Shown in pieces: positions 9,404 to 17,012 of a stretch of DNA of 64,000 bases. The notes beneath the pieces were generated by a model. The model had not been told where the DNA came from and did not search any database. It worked only from the letters and a program-made list of their open reading frames with translations. A program made the translations under genes and the position numbers. Every line of letters starts with the position of its first letter. Within the stretch, counting starts at the first letter, position 1. The stretch spans positions 2,976,001-3,040,000 of the forward strand of contig NZ_CP024985.1 in NCBI RefSeq assembly GCF_002803845.1, given 5' to 3'. The DNA comes from Streptomyces lavendulae subsp. lavendulae. Its GTDB lineage: Bacteria > Actinomycetota > Actinomycetes > Streptomycetales > Streptomycetaceae.

Positions 9404-10891
9404 TCAGTACGCTCCGCGACCGTCGACGACGGCGCGGAGCGTACGGCCCATCACGTCGACATCGCTGGTGAACGACCAGTTGTCCACGTACTGGAGATCG
9501 AGCTGAATCGTTTCGTCCCAGGAGAGGTCCGACCTCCCGCTGATCTGCCACAGGCCGGTCATCCCGGGCCGCACGGTGAGCCGGCGCAGCTCGACCTCGT
9601 CGTACTCCGCCACCTCCTCCGGCAGCGGCGGGCGCGGCCCGACCAGGGACATGCTGCCGGTCAGCACGTTGACCAGCTGGGGCAGTTCGTCCAGTGAGGT
9701 ACGGCGCAGCAGGCGGCCCACCCGGGTCACCCGGGGGTCGCGGCGCATCTTGAACATCAGGCCGTCGTTCTCGTTGGCCCCCGTGAGCTCGGCCTTCAGC
9801 CGGTCGGCGTCCACCACCATCGTGCGGAACTTCCACATGACGAAGGGCTCACCGTCGCGGCCGATGCGGCGCTGGCTGTAGAAGGCCGGCCCGCGCGAGC
9901 CGAGCCGGATGGCCAGGACGACCGCCAGGAACAGCGGGGACAGCAGGAGCAGTCCGACGGCGGCGCCGAGGCGGTCCAGCACCGACTTGAGCAGGGTCTG
10001 CACCCCGCGGCCCACGGGCGGCGCGACCCGAAGCACCGCGAGTCCGCCCGCGGACTGGGTCTCCAGCCGCTTGACGGATATCTCCACCAGCCCGGGGAAC
10101 ACGGCCAGTTCGAGGCCCTCGTCGTGCAGGGCCCAGGCCACCCGGCGCAGCCGCTCCCCCGCGATCCGCGCGCCCGGCGCCACCAGCACCAGGTCGGCGT
10201 GGTGACTGCGGACGGCACCGAGCACCGGGGCCCCGTCGCCGTTCGGGGCCTCGGGCATCCCCGCGTCCAGCCGGGCCGCGACCGGGACGCCGCTGGTCAG
10301 GGAGCCGTCGCCGACGGGTACCACGCCGACGACGACGTACGGGTGGTCGGTGCGCGCGGCGAGGTGCGCGATGACGTGCTCGGCGGCCTCGGGCTCGCCG
10401 ATGACCAGGACCCGGCTGACGGCCTGGGCCTCGCGGCGGGCGGCGGACAGGTGCCGGTAGGTGAGCTTGTGGCAGGCGACGGTGACGAGCAGGGCGGGCA
10501 ACAGCGCCCCGAGGGCGGCCAGTCGGGGGGTGGCCTCCCCCGTCATCACCCGGGCGACGGCCAGGATTCCGATCAGAATCAGCCAGTCGTGCACGACGGG
10601 CAGCACTCCGCGGGATTCTCCGAGGGTCCGGGAGGAGTAACGTCGTCGCAGGCCCTGCACGCCGGTCCACGCGAGGGCGGCGGCGAGTGCGCAGGAGACC
10701 GGCCTGGCCTGCTGCGCGGCGTCGAAGACCAGGCCGACGGGTGCCGCGGCCCCGACGAAGTCGGCCGTCACCGCCGCCGGCAGGTACCACCGGGCCTTGT
10801 CACCGAGGCGCCGTGCGGGGGCGGTTGTCGTCCCCTCCGCACCCGCGGCCGTTCCGGCCACTCTTTGCGCAGGAAAACGGACATGCCTCAT
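9404..10891 (-). CDS. Polyprenyl glycosylphosphotransferase (undecaprenyl-phosphate sugar transferase)
   Basis: 495 aa from ATG 10891, with AGGGGGG six bases upstream; the longer frame to 10987 is not favoured. Several membrane helices lie in the first ~150 residues, then a nucleotide-binding-like middle domain ([19 protein letters not shown]). The C-terminal ~190 residues form the catalytic bacterial sugar transferase domain: a hydrophobic helix ([15 protein letters not shown]), [19 protein letters not shown], and [17 protein letters not shown]. It loads the first sugar-1-phosphate onto undecaprenyl phosphate to start repeat-unit assembly. It ends 15 bases from the fcl stop, tail to tail. 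Confidence 0.92.
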   Translation of the reverse strand: MRHVRFPAQRVAGTAAGAEGTTTAPARRLGDKARWYLPAAVTADFVGAAAPVGLVFDAAQQARPVSCALAAALAWTGVQGLRRRYSSRTLGESRGVLPVVHDWLILIGILAVARVMTGEATPRLAALGALLPALLVTVACHKLTYRHLSAARREAQAVSRVLVIGEPEAAEHVIAHLAARTDHPYVVVGVVPVGDGSLTSGVPVAARLDAGMPEAPNGDGAPVLGAVRSHHADLVLVAPGARIAGERLRRVAWALHDEGLELAVFPGLVEISVKRLETQSAGGLAVLRVAPPVGRGVQTLLKSVLDRLGAAVGLLLLSPLFLAVVLAIRLGSRGPAFYSQRRIGRDGEPFVMWKFRTMVVDADRLKAELTGANENDGLMFKMRRDPRVTRVGRLLRRTSLDELPQLVNVLTGSMSLVGPRPPLPEEVAEYDEVELRRLTVRPGMTGLWQISGRSDLSWDETIQLDLQYVDNWSFTSDVDVMGRTLRAVVDGRGAY

Positions 10892-11273
10892 GGGCCCCCC
10901 TGGCACGTGGTCTATGTCGGTGGCGCGTGCCCGTGGCTTCCCCTGGCGACGGGCATCTGTCGCACCGGGAAACAGTACGACAAACACCCGTACGTTTAAT
11001 GCCGTTCGGGTGAACGAGGCCTCTCGTTGCCCAAGCGTTAAATACCGGTATCAACTATTCCGGATCCCGGATCCCTCCTTCCCACACGAAGGTGAATGGT
11101 TCGGATACCGGATACGTCTCTACGGACAACGGACTGTTTCCGGCCAACCTTTTGACGCGGCCCTGACATCACAGCCAACTGATGGCACTCTTCGATCCGT
11201 TCATCGCATCAGCCCTGATCTGCCCGGAGGCCCACCCAGCCATCCGGAACCCCCCTTGCAGAAGGAGTCTGCG
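10892..11273. other. 382-bp divergent intergenic region before the metalloprotease
   Basis: No gene is apparent. From about 11030 the region is less G+C-rich than its surroundings, with short inverted or repeated elements (TACCGGTA near 11045; CCGGATCCCGGATCC near 11062; TTCGGATACCGGATAC near 11100). This fits a regulated promoter zone for the protease gene plus the sugar-transferase promoter. No -10/-35 pair is placed with confidence. Confidence 0.45.
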
Positions 11274-13544
11274 TTGAGTTCCACCCCCCAGAGGCGTGCC
11301 ACTGCGGCCGGAGCACTCGTAGCCGCGGCAGCCCTGCTCGCCGTAGGTATACAGGCCGGTACCGCCACCGCCGACGTCACCGCGTCGCAGGCCGCCAAGG
11401 TCGCCCAGCCCAATCCGGGCGCGGCCAACCTCGTACTCAGCGCTTCGGAGCGTGCGACGCTCCTGGCCGACGCCAACTCGACCACCGTGCAGGCCGCCAA
11501 GGCCCTCGGTCTCGGCAGCGGCGAGAAGCTCGTCGTCCGCGACGTGGTCAAGGACGCGGACGGCACCACGCACACCACCTACGAGCGGACCTACAACGGT
11601 CTGCCCGTCCTCGGCGGCGACCTGACGGTCCACGCCAAGGGTGGTGTCACCAAGAGCGTGACCAAGGCCACCAACCACGAGATCAAGGTCGCGGACACCT
11701 CCGCCACCGTGACCCCGTCGGCCGCCGAAGGCACCGCCTTCGCCGCGCTGTCGGCCGCCGGCGGCAAGGACGCCAAGGCCGAGCAGGGTGCCCGCAAGGT
11801 GATCTGGGCCGCCGAAGGCGCCCCGGTCCTCGCCTACGAGACCGTCGTCGGCGGTGTCCAGAGCGACGGCGTCACCCCGAGCAAGCTGCACGTGGTCACC
11901 GACGCCAGGACCGGCGCGAAGATCACCGAGTGGCAGGCCGTCGAAAAGGGCATCGGCAACACCGAGTACAGCGGCCAGGTCACCCTGGGCACCTCGCAGT
12001 CGGGCAGCAACTACACGCTGACCGACGCGGGCCGCGGCGGTCACAAGACCTACGACCTCAACGGGGGCAGCTCCGGCACCGGCACGCTCTTCACGAGCAC
12101 GTCCGACACCTGGGGCAACGGTTCTCCCTCCAACCGTCAGACCGCCGGCGCCGACGCCGCCTACGGTGCGCAGCTGACGTGGGACTACTACAAGAACGTG
12201 CACGGCCGCAACGGCCTGCGCAACGACGGCGTGGCCCCGTACAGCCGGGTCCACTACGGCAACGCGTACGTCAACGCGTTCTGGGACGACTCCTGCTTCT
12301 GCATGACCTACGGCGACGGCACGGGCAACAACCACCCGCTGACCTCCATCGACGTGGCCGCGCACGAGATGACCCACGGCCTCACCTCGGTCACCGGCAA
12401 CATGACCTACAGCGGTGAGCCCGGTGGTCTGAACGAGGCGACCTCCGACATCATGGCGGCGAACGTCGAGTTCGCCGCGAACAACCCCAACGACGTCGGT
12501 GACTACCTCGTCGGCGAGAAGATCGACATCAATGGCGACGGCACGCCGCTGCGCTACATGGACAAGCCGAGCAAGGACGGCGGCTCCAAGGACGCGTGGT
12601 ACTCGGGCATCGGCTCCATCGACGTCCACTACTCCTCGGGCCCGGCCAACCACGTCTACTACCTGATGTCCGAGGGCTCCGGCGCCAAGGTCATCAACGG
12701 GGTCAGCTACGACTCCCCGACCTCGGACGGCCTCCCGGTCACCGCGATCGGCCGTGACGCCGCCGCGAAGATCTGGTTCCGCGCGCTGACGGTGGGCTAC
12801 TTCAAGTCCAACACCAACTACGCGGCCGCCCGTACGGCGACCCTGCAGGCCGCCGCCGACCTGTACGGCCAGGGCTCGACCACGTACAACAACGTGGCCA
12901 ACGCCTGGGCCGGCATCAACGTCGGTGCGCGCATCGTCTCCGGCGTCTCGGTCACCCCGATCGCCAACCAGACCACCCAGATCAACACCGCCGTGAGCCT
13001 GCAGGTCCAGGCCACGAGCACCAACCCGGGTGCGCTGAGCTACGCGGCGACCGGCCTGCCGGCCGGCCTGTCGATCAACTCCTCGACCGGCCTGATCTCG
13101 GGCACGGCCACCACCGCGGGCACGTCCAACGTGACCGTCACGGTGACCGACTCGGCGAACAAGACGGGTACGGCGTCCTTCACCTGGACGGTCGGCACCG
13201 CCCAGCAGAACGTCTTCGAGAACACCAACGACTACGCGATCAACGACAACGCGACGGTCGAGTCCCCGATCACCGTGACCCGCACGGGCAACGCCCCGAG
13301 CACCCTCAAGGTGGACGTCGACATCAAGCACACGTACGTCGGTGACCTGCGGGTCGACCTGGTCGCCCCCGACGGCACCGTCTACAACCTGCGCAACCGC
13401 AGCGGCGGCAGCGCGGACAACATCCTCCAGAGCTTCACCGTGAACGCCTCCTCCGAGGTCGCCCAGGGTGTCTGGAAGCTCCGTGTCGCGGACCTCGCCT
13501 CCGCCGACACCGGCAAGATCGACAGCTGGAAGCTCACCTTCTGA
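11274..13544 (+). CDS. Secreted M4 (thermolysin-like) zinc metalloprotease with C-terminal P-domain
   Basis: 756 aa. Start TTG 11274 is chosen because GAAGGAG (11261-11267) is seven bases upstream and the signal peptide (QRRATAAGALVAAAALLAVG...ATA) follows directly. The propeptide (FTP-like, to about residue 220) contains YNGLPVLGGDLTVH. The M4 catalytic core has H364-E-M-T-H368 and the third zinc ligand in GGLNEATSD (Glu388); GPANHVYYLMSEG supplies the downstream His region. About residues 555-645 form a He_PIG/cadherin-like linker (YAATGLPAGLSINSSTGLISG). The last ~105 residues are a proprotein-convertase P-domain (HTYVGDLRVDLVAPDGT). It is a secreted neutral protease for extracellular protein degradation, probably self-processed. 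Confidence 0.94.
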   Translation: MSSTPQRRATAAGALVAAAALLAVGIQAGTATADVTASQAAKVAQPNPGAANLVLSASERATLLADANSTTVQAAKALGLGSGEKLVVRDVVKDADGTTHTTYERTYNGLPVLGGDLTVHAKGGVTKSVTKATNHEIKVADTSATVTPSAAEGTAFAALSAAGGKDAKAEQGARKVIWAAEGAPVLAYETVVGGVQSDGVTPSKLHVVTDARTGAKITEWQAVEKGIGNTEYSGQVTLGTSQSGSNYTLTDAGRGGHKTYDLNGGSSGTGTLFTSTSDTWGNGSPSNRQTAGADAAYGAQLTWDYYKNVHGRNGLRNDGVAPYSRVHYGNAYVNAFWDDSCFCMTYGDGTGNNHPLTSIDVAAHEMTHGLTSVTGNMTYSGEPGGLNEATSDIMAANVEFAANNPNDVGDYLVGEKIDINGDGTPLRYMDKPSKDGGSKDAWYSGIGSIDVHYSSGPANHVYYLMSEGSGAKVINGVSYDSPTSDGLPVTAIGRDAAAKIWFRALTVGYFKSNTNYAAARTATLQAAADLYGQGSTTYNNVANAWAGINVGARIVSGVSVTPIANQTTQINTAVSLQVQATSTNPGALSYAATGLPAGLSINSSTGLISGTATTAGTSNVTVTVTDSANKTGTASFTWTVGTAQQNVFENTNDYAINDNATVESPITVTRTGNAPSTLKVDVDIKHTYVGDLRVDLVAPDGTVYNLRNRSGGSADNILQSFTVNASSEVAQGVWKLRVADLASADTGKIDSWKLTF

Positions 13545-13591
13545 CCCCCACGAGGGGCACCGGTGGACCAGAGCTGAACCGCTAGATCACG

Positions 13592-13626
13592 GGGCCGCCC
13601 GGGAGAGAGACCTCCCCGGGCGGCCC
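13592..13626 (+). terminator. Terminator of the metalloprotease gene
   Basis: Perfect 12-bp arms GGGCCGCCCGGG (13592-13603) and CCCGGGCGGCCC (13615-13626), 11-base loop, followed by TGTT; 47 bp after the protease stop. Confidence 0.85.
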
Positions 13627-13659
13627 TGTTCCATGCGCCCCGAGGGACGGGACGCGGAA

Positions 13660-13689
13660 GGGCCCGGCACCCCGTGGGGTGCCGGGCCC
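13660..13689 (-). terminator. Long GC hairpin after the small secreted protein gene
   Basis: Perfect 14-bp inverted arms (GGGCCCGGCACCCC at 13660-13673, complement at 13676-13689), only two bases between them, placed 20 bp beyond the stop of the minus-strand gene. Confidence 0.8.
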
Positions 13690-13708
13690 GTCGTGCCGGG
13701 GGGGGGGA

Positions 13709-14191
13709 TCAGCCGCGTGAGCCGACGACCCGGCCGAAGAGGTCGCCCGCGCGGTCCCGCACGGTGCGCGGTCCGGCGCTGCGGTCCTCGTCCTCCCAGT
13801 CGTCGCCGTCGTGGCGGCCGTGGTGCCCGTCGACCGGCTTGAAGTAGACCGACCGGACGTTGAGGTTGTGGGCCCGGTCGCCCGGGAACACCGTCTCCTC
13901 GGCCTCGCCGCCGCAGTTGCCGTTGCGGTAGACCAGCGCGATGGAGTCCGTCTCGTTCTTCACGGCGTACGCCGGGTGGCGCTGGGCGTGGGTGAGCTGG
14001 TAGCAGGTGTCGTTGTCCCCGGGGTGGATCTGACCGGTGCGGGCCTCGCCGTCCCCGTCGGTGAAGCGGTAGAAGAAGGTGCCGAGGCTGTCGTGGTGGG
14101 GATCGTGGCCGAAGGCCAGGGACTGGCCGGCCGTGGGGAGGACGAGCGCGAGGGACGCGAGCAGCCCCGCCGCGGTGGTACGAAGACGCAT
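13709..14191 (-). CDS. Small secreted protein, His/Asp-rich C-terminus, unknown function
   Basis: 160 aa from ATG 14191; longer in-frame starts would precede an otherwise clean signal peptide (MRLRTTAAGLLASLALVLPT, cleavage after QSLA). The mature part has two Cys (DTCYQL, GNCGGE), likely a disulfide, and a pattern TDGDGEARTGQIHPGDNDTCY followed by AVKNETDSIALVYRNGNCGG, resembling short beta-rich extracellular proteins. The tail is rich in His, Asp and Gly (DGHHGRHDGDDWEDED). No family is recognised. Its stop abuts a 10-G run. Confidence 0.7.
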   Translation of the reverse strand: MRLRTTAAGLLASLALVLPTAGQSLAFGHDPHHDSLGTFFYRFTDGDGEARTGQIHPGDNDTCYQLTHAQRHPAYAVKNETDSIALVYRNGNCGGEAEETVFPGDRAHNLNVRSVYFKPVDGHHGRHDGDDWEDEDRSAGPRTVRDRAGDLFGRVVGSRG

Positions 14192-14341
14192 GATCGTTCC
14201 GTTTCTCGGGTTCCGGCGGTGCCCTGATCGGGCGGGCACCGCGGGCAGCGTAGGAGCGGACCCGAGGGCGGGACGGGCGCGGCATGCTCAGTGCGTTCGA
14301 AGGTTCACCCTCACGGAACGCCTCTGAGCCATCCGCCTCCC

Positions 14342-15856
14342 TCAGACGGAGGTCCGCTCGGAGGCGGCCGCCGCCGGGGCGGAGGCCCGGGCCGGGACCG
14401 GGGCCCCGGCGGCCGGGCGGCGGATCAGCAGCGCCACCAGCAGCGCGCCCGCCACGCCCATCACCCCCGAGGCCAGGAACGTCTCCCGCAGCCCGCTCGC
14501 GAAGGCCGCCTCCACCCACCGCGCCGCGTCCGGGGCCTCGGCGAGCAGCCGCCCCGCCCCGCCGGAGGCCAGTACGTCGGCCGTCTGGCGCGGCCGGCCG
14601 TCGAGCCCGGAGACCAGCCCGGCGTGGAACACCGCGCCCAGCACCGCGATCCCGAGGGCGTTGCCGAGCTGCCGGGAGGTGTTCAGGGCGCCGCCCGCCA
14701 TGCCCGCGCGGGCCGGTGCCACCGAGGCCATCGCTACGGCCGCGAGCTGCGGGGTGGCCATCCCGACGCCGATGCCGGTCAGCACCAGCCCCGGCACCAG
14801 TGCCGTCCAGCCGTCACCGGGGTCCGTCATCCAGGCCTGGAGCAGCGCCCCCGCGCCGATCAGCAGCAGTCCGCCGGCGATGGTCAGCCGCGGCGGGGCC
14901 GCGTGCAGCAACCGCCCGGCCAGGGCCGAGACCACGAAGGCGGCCAGGCTCATCGGCACCAGCACCAGACCGGCCTGGACCGGCCCCATGCCCTCGGCGG
15001 ACTGGAGCCACAGGGAGACGTACATCAGGTATGAGAAGGCCGCGCCGGACAGCAGCAGACCGCCCGCCATGACGGCGACGAAGTGCGGGCTGCGGAAGAG
15101 CGAGAGGTCCAGCATCGGCTTGGTGCTGCGCAGCTCGACGAGGACGAAGGCGGCGAAGGCGACGACGGCCAGCCCCAGCAGGCCGAGGGTGGCGGCGGAG
15201 GTCCAGCCGTTCTCGCCGACCCGGATCAGGGCGTAGGTCAGGGCCCCGGCGCCCGCCGTGAAGGTGACCATACCCGGCAGGTCCAGGCCCGTGGCCCGCG
15301 GGTTGCGGGACTCGGCCACCGCCTTGACGGTCACGTAGACGGCCAGGGCGCAGAAGGGCAGGTTGATGAAGAAGATCCAGCGCCAGCCGAAGTGCTCGGT
15401 CAGCAGCCCGCCGACGATCGGCCCGGCCGCGGCGGCGGCGCCGTTGACCGCTCCCCAGACGCCGAAGGCGATCCCGCGGTCGCGGCCCTGGTAGGCGGAG
15501 CTGAGCAGGGCCATGGTGGTGGCGAACATCGCCGCGCCGCCGAGCCCCTGGACGGCGCGGAAGGCGATCAGCGCCTCCGGGCCGGTCGCCAGGCCGCAGG
15601 CGAGGGAGGCGGCGGCGAAGACGGCGAGCCCACCGAGGTAGACGCGGCGCCGCCCCATCCGGTCGGCGAGCGAGCCCGCGCCCAGCAGCAGGGCGGCCAG
15701 GGCGAGGGCGTAGACGTCCATCACCCACTGGAGTCCGGCGAAGCCGGTCTTCATGTCCTCGGCCATGTCCGGCAGGGCGACGGTCACGATGGTGACGTCG
15801 ACCAGCAGCATGAAGGCCCCGAGGCACACGGCCGTCAGGGGGAGCCATTTGCGCAT
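14342..15856 (-). CDS. DHA2 (EmrB/QacA-type) MFS drug exporter
   Basis: 504 aa from ATG 15856, with GAGGAG upstream. It is predicted to have about 14 membrane helices, starting with LTAVCLGAFMLLVDVTIVTVALP, which is the DHA2 signature with Asp in helix 1. Motif A is seen as GSLADRMGRRRVYLGG. The motif C region (GAVNGAAAAAGPIVGGLLTEHFGWRWIFF) is characteristic of proton antiporters. It probably exports a drug or antibiotic across the cytoplasmic membrane. It is divergent, 130-140 bp apart, from a double Lrp/AsnC regulator that may control it. Confidence 0.92.
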   Translation of the reverse strand: MRKWLPLTAVCLGAFMLLVDVTIVTVALPDMAEDMKTGFAGLQWVMDVYALALAALLLGAGSLADRMGRRRVYLGGLAVFAAASLACGLATGPEALIAFRAVQGLGGAAMFATTMALLSSAYQGRDRGIAFGVWGAVNGAAAAAGPIVGGLLTEHFGWRWIFFINLPFCALAVYVTVKAVAESRNPRATGLDLPGMVTFTAGAGALTYALIRVGENGWTSAATLGLLGLAVVAFAAFVLVELRSTKPMLDLSLFRSPHFVAVMAGGLLLSGAAFSYLMYVSLWLQSAEGMGPVQAGLVLVPMSLAAFVVSALAGRLLHAAPPRLTIAGGLLLIGAGALLQAWMTDPGDGWTALVPGLVLTGIGVGMATPQLAAVAMASVAPARAGMAGGALNTSRQLGNALGIAVLGAVFHAGLVSGLDGRPRQTADVLASGGAGRLLAEAPDAARWVEAAFASGLRETFLASGVMGVAGALLVALLIRRPAAGAPVPARASAPAAAASERTSV

Positions 15857-15997
15857 GGGGGTTCTCCTCGGTCGCTGATCCCGGGAGGGGTGTGGGTCCC
15901 GGTGCCCCCAAGGTCCCAGCGCCGCGTGCCCGCCCCCGAACCAGCGGGCCCCCCGTGCCGGATTTCCCTCATCGGAGCGCCTGGGATGATGGAAACC

Positions 15998-17002
15998 ATG
16001 AACGACGTGGAGCTGGACGCCCTCGACCGGTCCCTGGTGCAGGCCCTCGTGATCGACGGCCGGGCCCCCTTCAGCCGCCTCGCCGAGGTACTGGAGGTCT
16101 CCGACCAGACGGTCGTGCGCCGCTACCGGCGCCTGCGGGCCACCGGCCTGATCCGGGTCGTCGGGCTGCCGCAGGGCAGCCGCGTCGGCCTGTTCGAGTC
16201 CTGGCTGCGGGTGCAGTGCGCCCCCGATGCGGCGCTCCCGGTGGCGGAGGCGCTCGCCCGCCGGCCGGACATCGCGTGGGTGACCCTGAACTCGGGCGGT
16301 ACGGAGGTCCACTGCATGACCCGGGCCCGGACCCGCAAGGACCGGGACGCCCTGCTGCTGGAGAAGCTGCCGCGCACCCGCCGGGTGACCGGCATCAGCG
16401 CCCACACCATCCTGCGGAAGTTCTTCGGCGGGCCCGACGCCTGGCCCGGCATCGACGTGCTGCGCCCCGACCAGATCGCGGCCCTGGAACGGCCGCCCGT
16501 GGAGCCCGGTCCCGAGCGCTACGTCCTGGACGAGACGGAGCTCGCGCTGCTCTCGGTGCTGGGCCGGGACGGCCGCGCCGGGTATCCGGAGCTGGCCCGC
16601 GCCACCGGCCTGTCGGAATCGACCGCCCGGCGGCGGGTGGAGCGGCTGCGCGATCTCGGGGCGCTCTTCTTCGACGTGGAGTTCGTCCCGTCGCTCTTCG
16701 GCATCGAGGCGGAGGCCACGCTGGTGCTGACCGTTCCCCCGGCCCGGCTGGCGCAGGTGGGCGAGGCGTTGGCGGGCCACCACGAGGTGGCCTTCGCGGC
16801 GGCCGTGACGGGGTCGGCCTCCCTGATGGCGGTGGTGGTCTGCCGGGACACCGACGCGCTCTACACGTACCTGACCGAGCGGATCGGCGCCGTGGACGGC
16901 GTCGGCCAGGTGGAGGTGATCCCGAGCCTGCGCAGCGTGAAGCGGGCCGGGATGCTGGTGGAGGACGGGCAGCGGCTGGTGGACCCGCCGCCCGTCCCCT
17001 GA
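15998..17002 (+). CDS. Double-length Lrp/AsnC family transcriptional regulator
   Basis: 334 aa. In-frame ATG codons are at 15986, 15989 and 15998; I take 15998 (MNDVELDALDRSLVQAL) as the conserved-looking start, with low certainty. The protein is two fused Lrp modules. Residues ~1-150 have a helix-turn-helix (FSRLAEVLEVSDQTVVRRYRRL) and a RAM-like domain. Residues ~175-330 have a second helix-turn-helix (GYPELARATGLSESTARRRVERL) and a second ligand domain (FAAAVTGSASLMAVVVCRD). Tandem AsnC proteins are common in Streptomyces. Divergent from the MFS exporter, so it probably regulates it. It converges on glgP with a 10-base gap. Confidence 0.85.
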   Translation: MNDVELDALDRSLVQALVIDGRAPFSRLAEVLEVSDQTVVRRYRRLRATGLIRVVGLPQGSRVGLFESWLRVQCAPDAALPVAEALARRPDIAWVTLNSGGTEVHCMTRARTRKDRDALLLEKLPRTRRVTGISAHTILRKFFGGPDAWPGIDVLRPDQIAALERPPVEPGPERYVLDETELALLSVLGRDGRAGYPELARATGLSESTARRRVERLRDLGALFFDVEFVPSLFGIEAEATLVLTVPPARLAQVGEALAGHHEVAFAAAVTGSASLMAVVVCRDTDALYTYLTERIGAVDGVGQVEVIPSLRSVKRAGMLVEDGQRLVDPPPVP

Positions 17003-17012
17003 GGGCACCGCG

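Noticed and set aside
11169..13331. 720-codon frame antisense to the metalloprotease
   Set aside because: Shadow of the M4 protease; no start signal and Val/Gly/Arg/Asp-rich composition typical of antisense frames.
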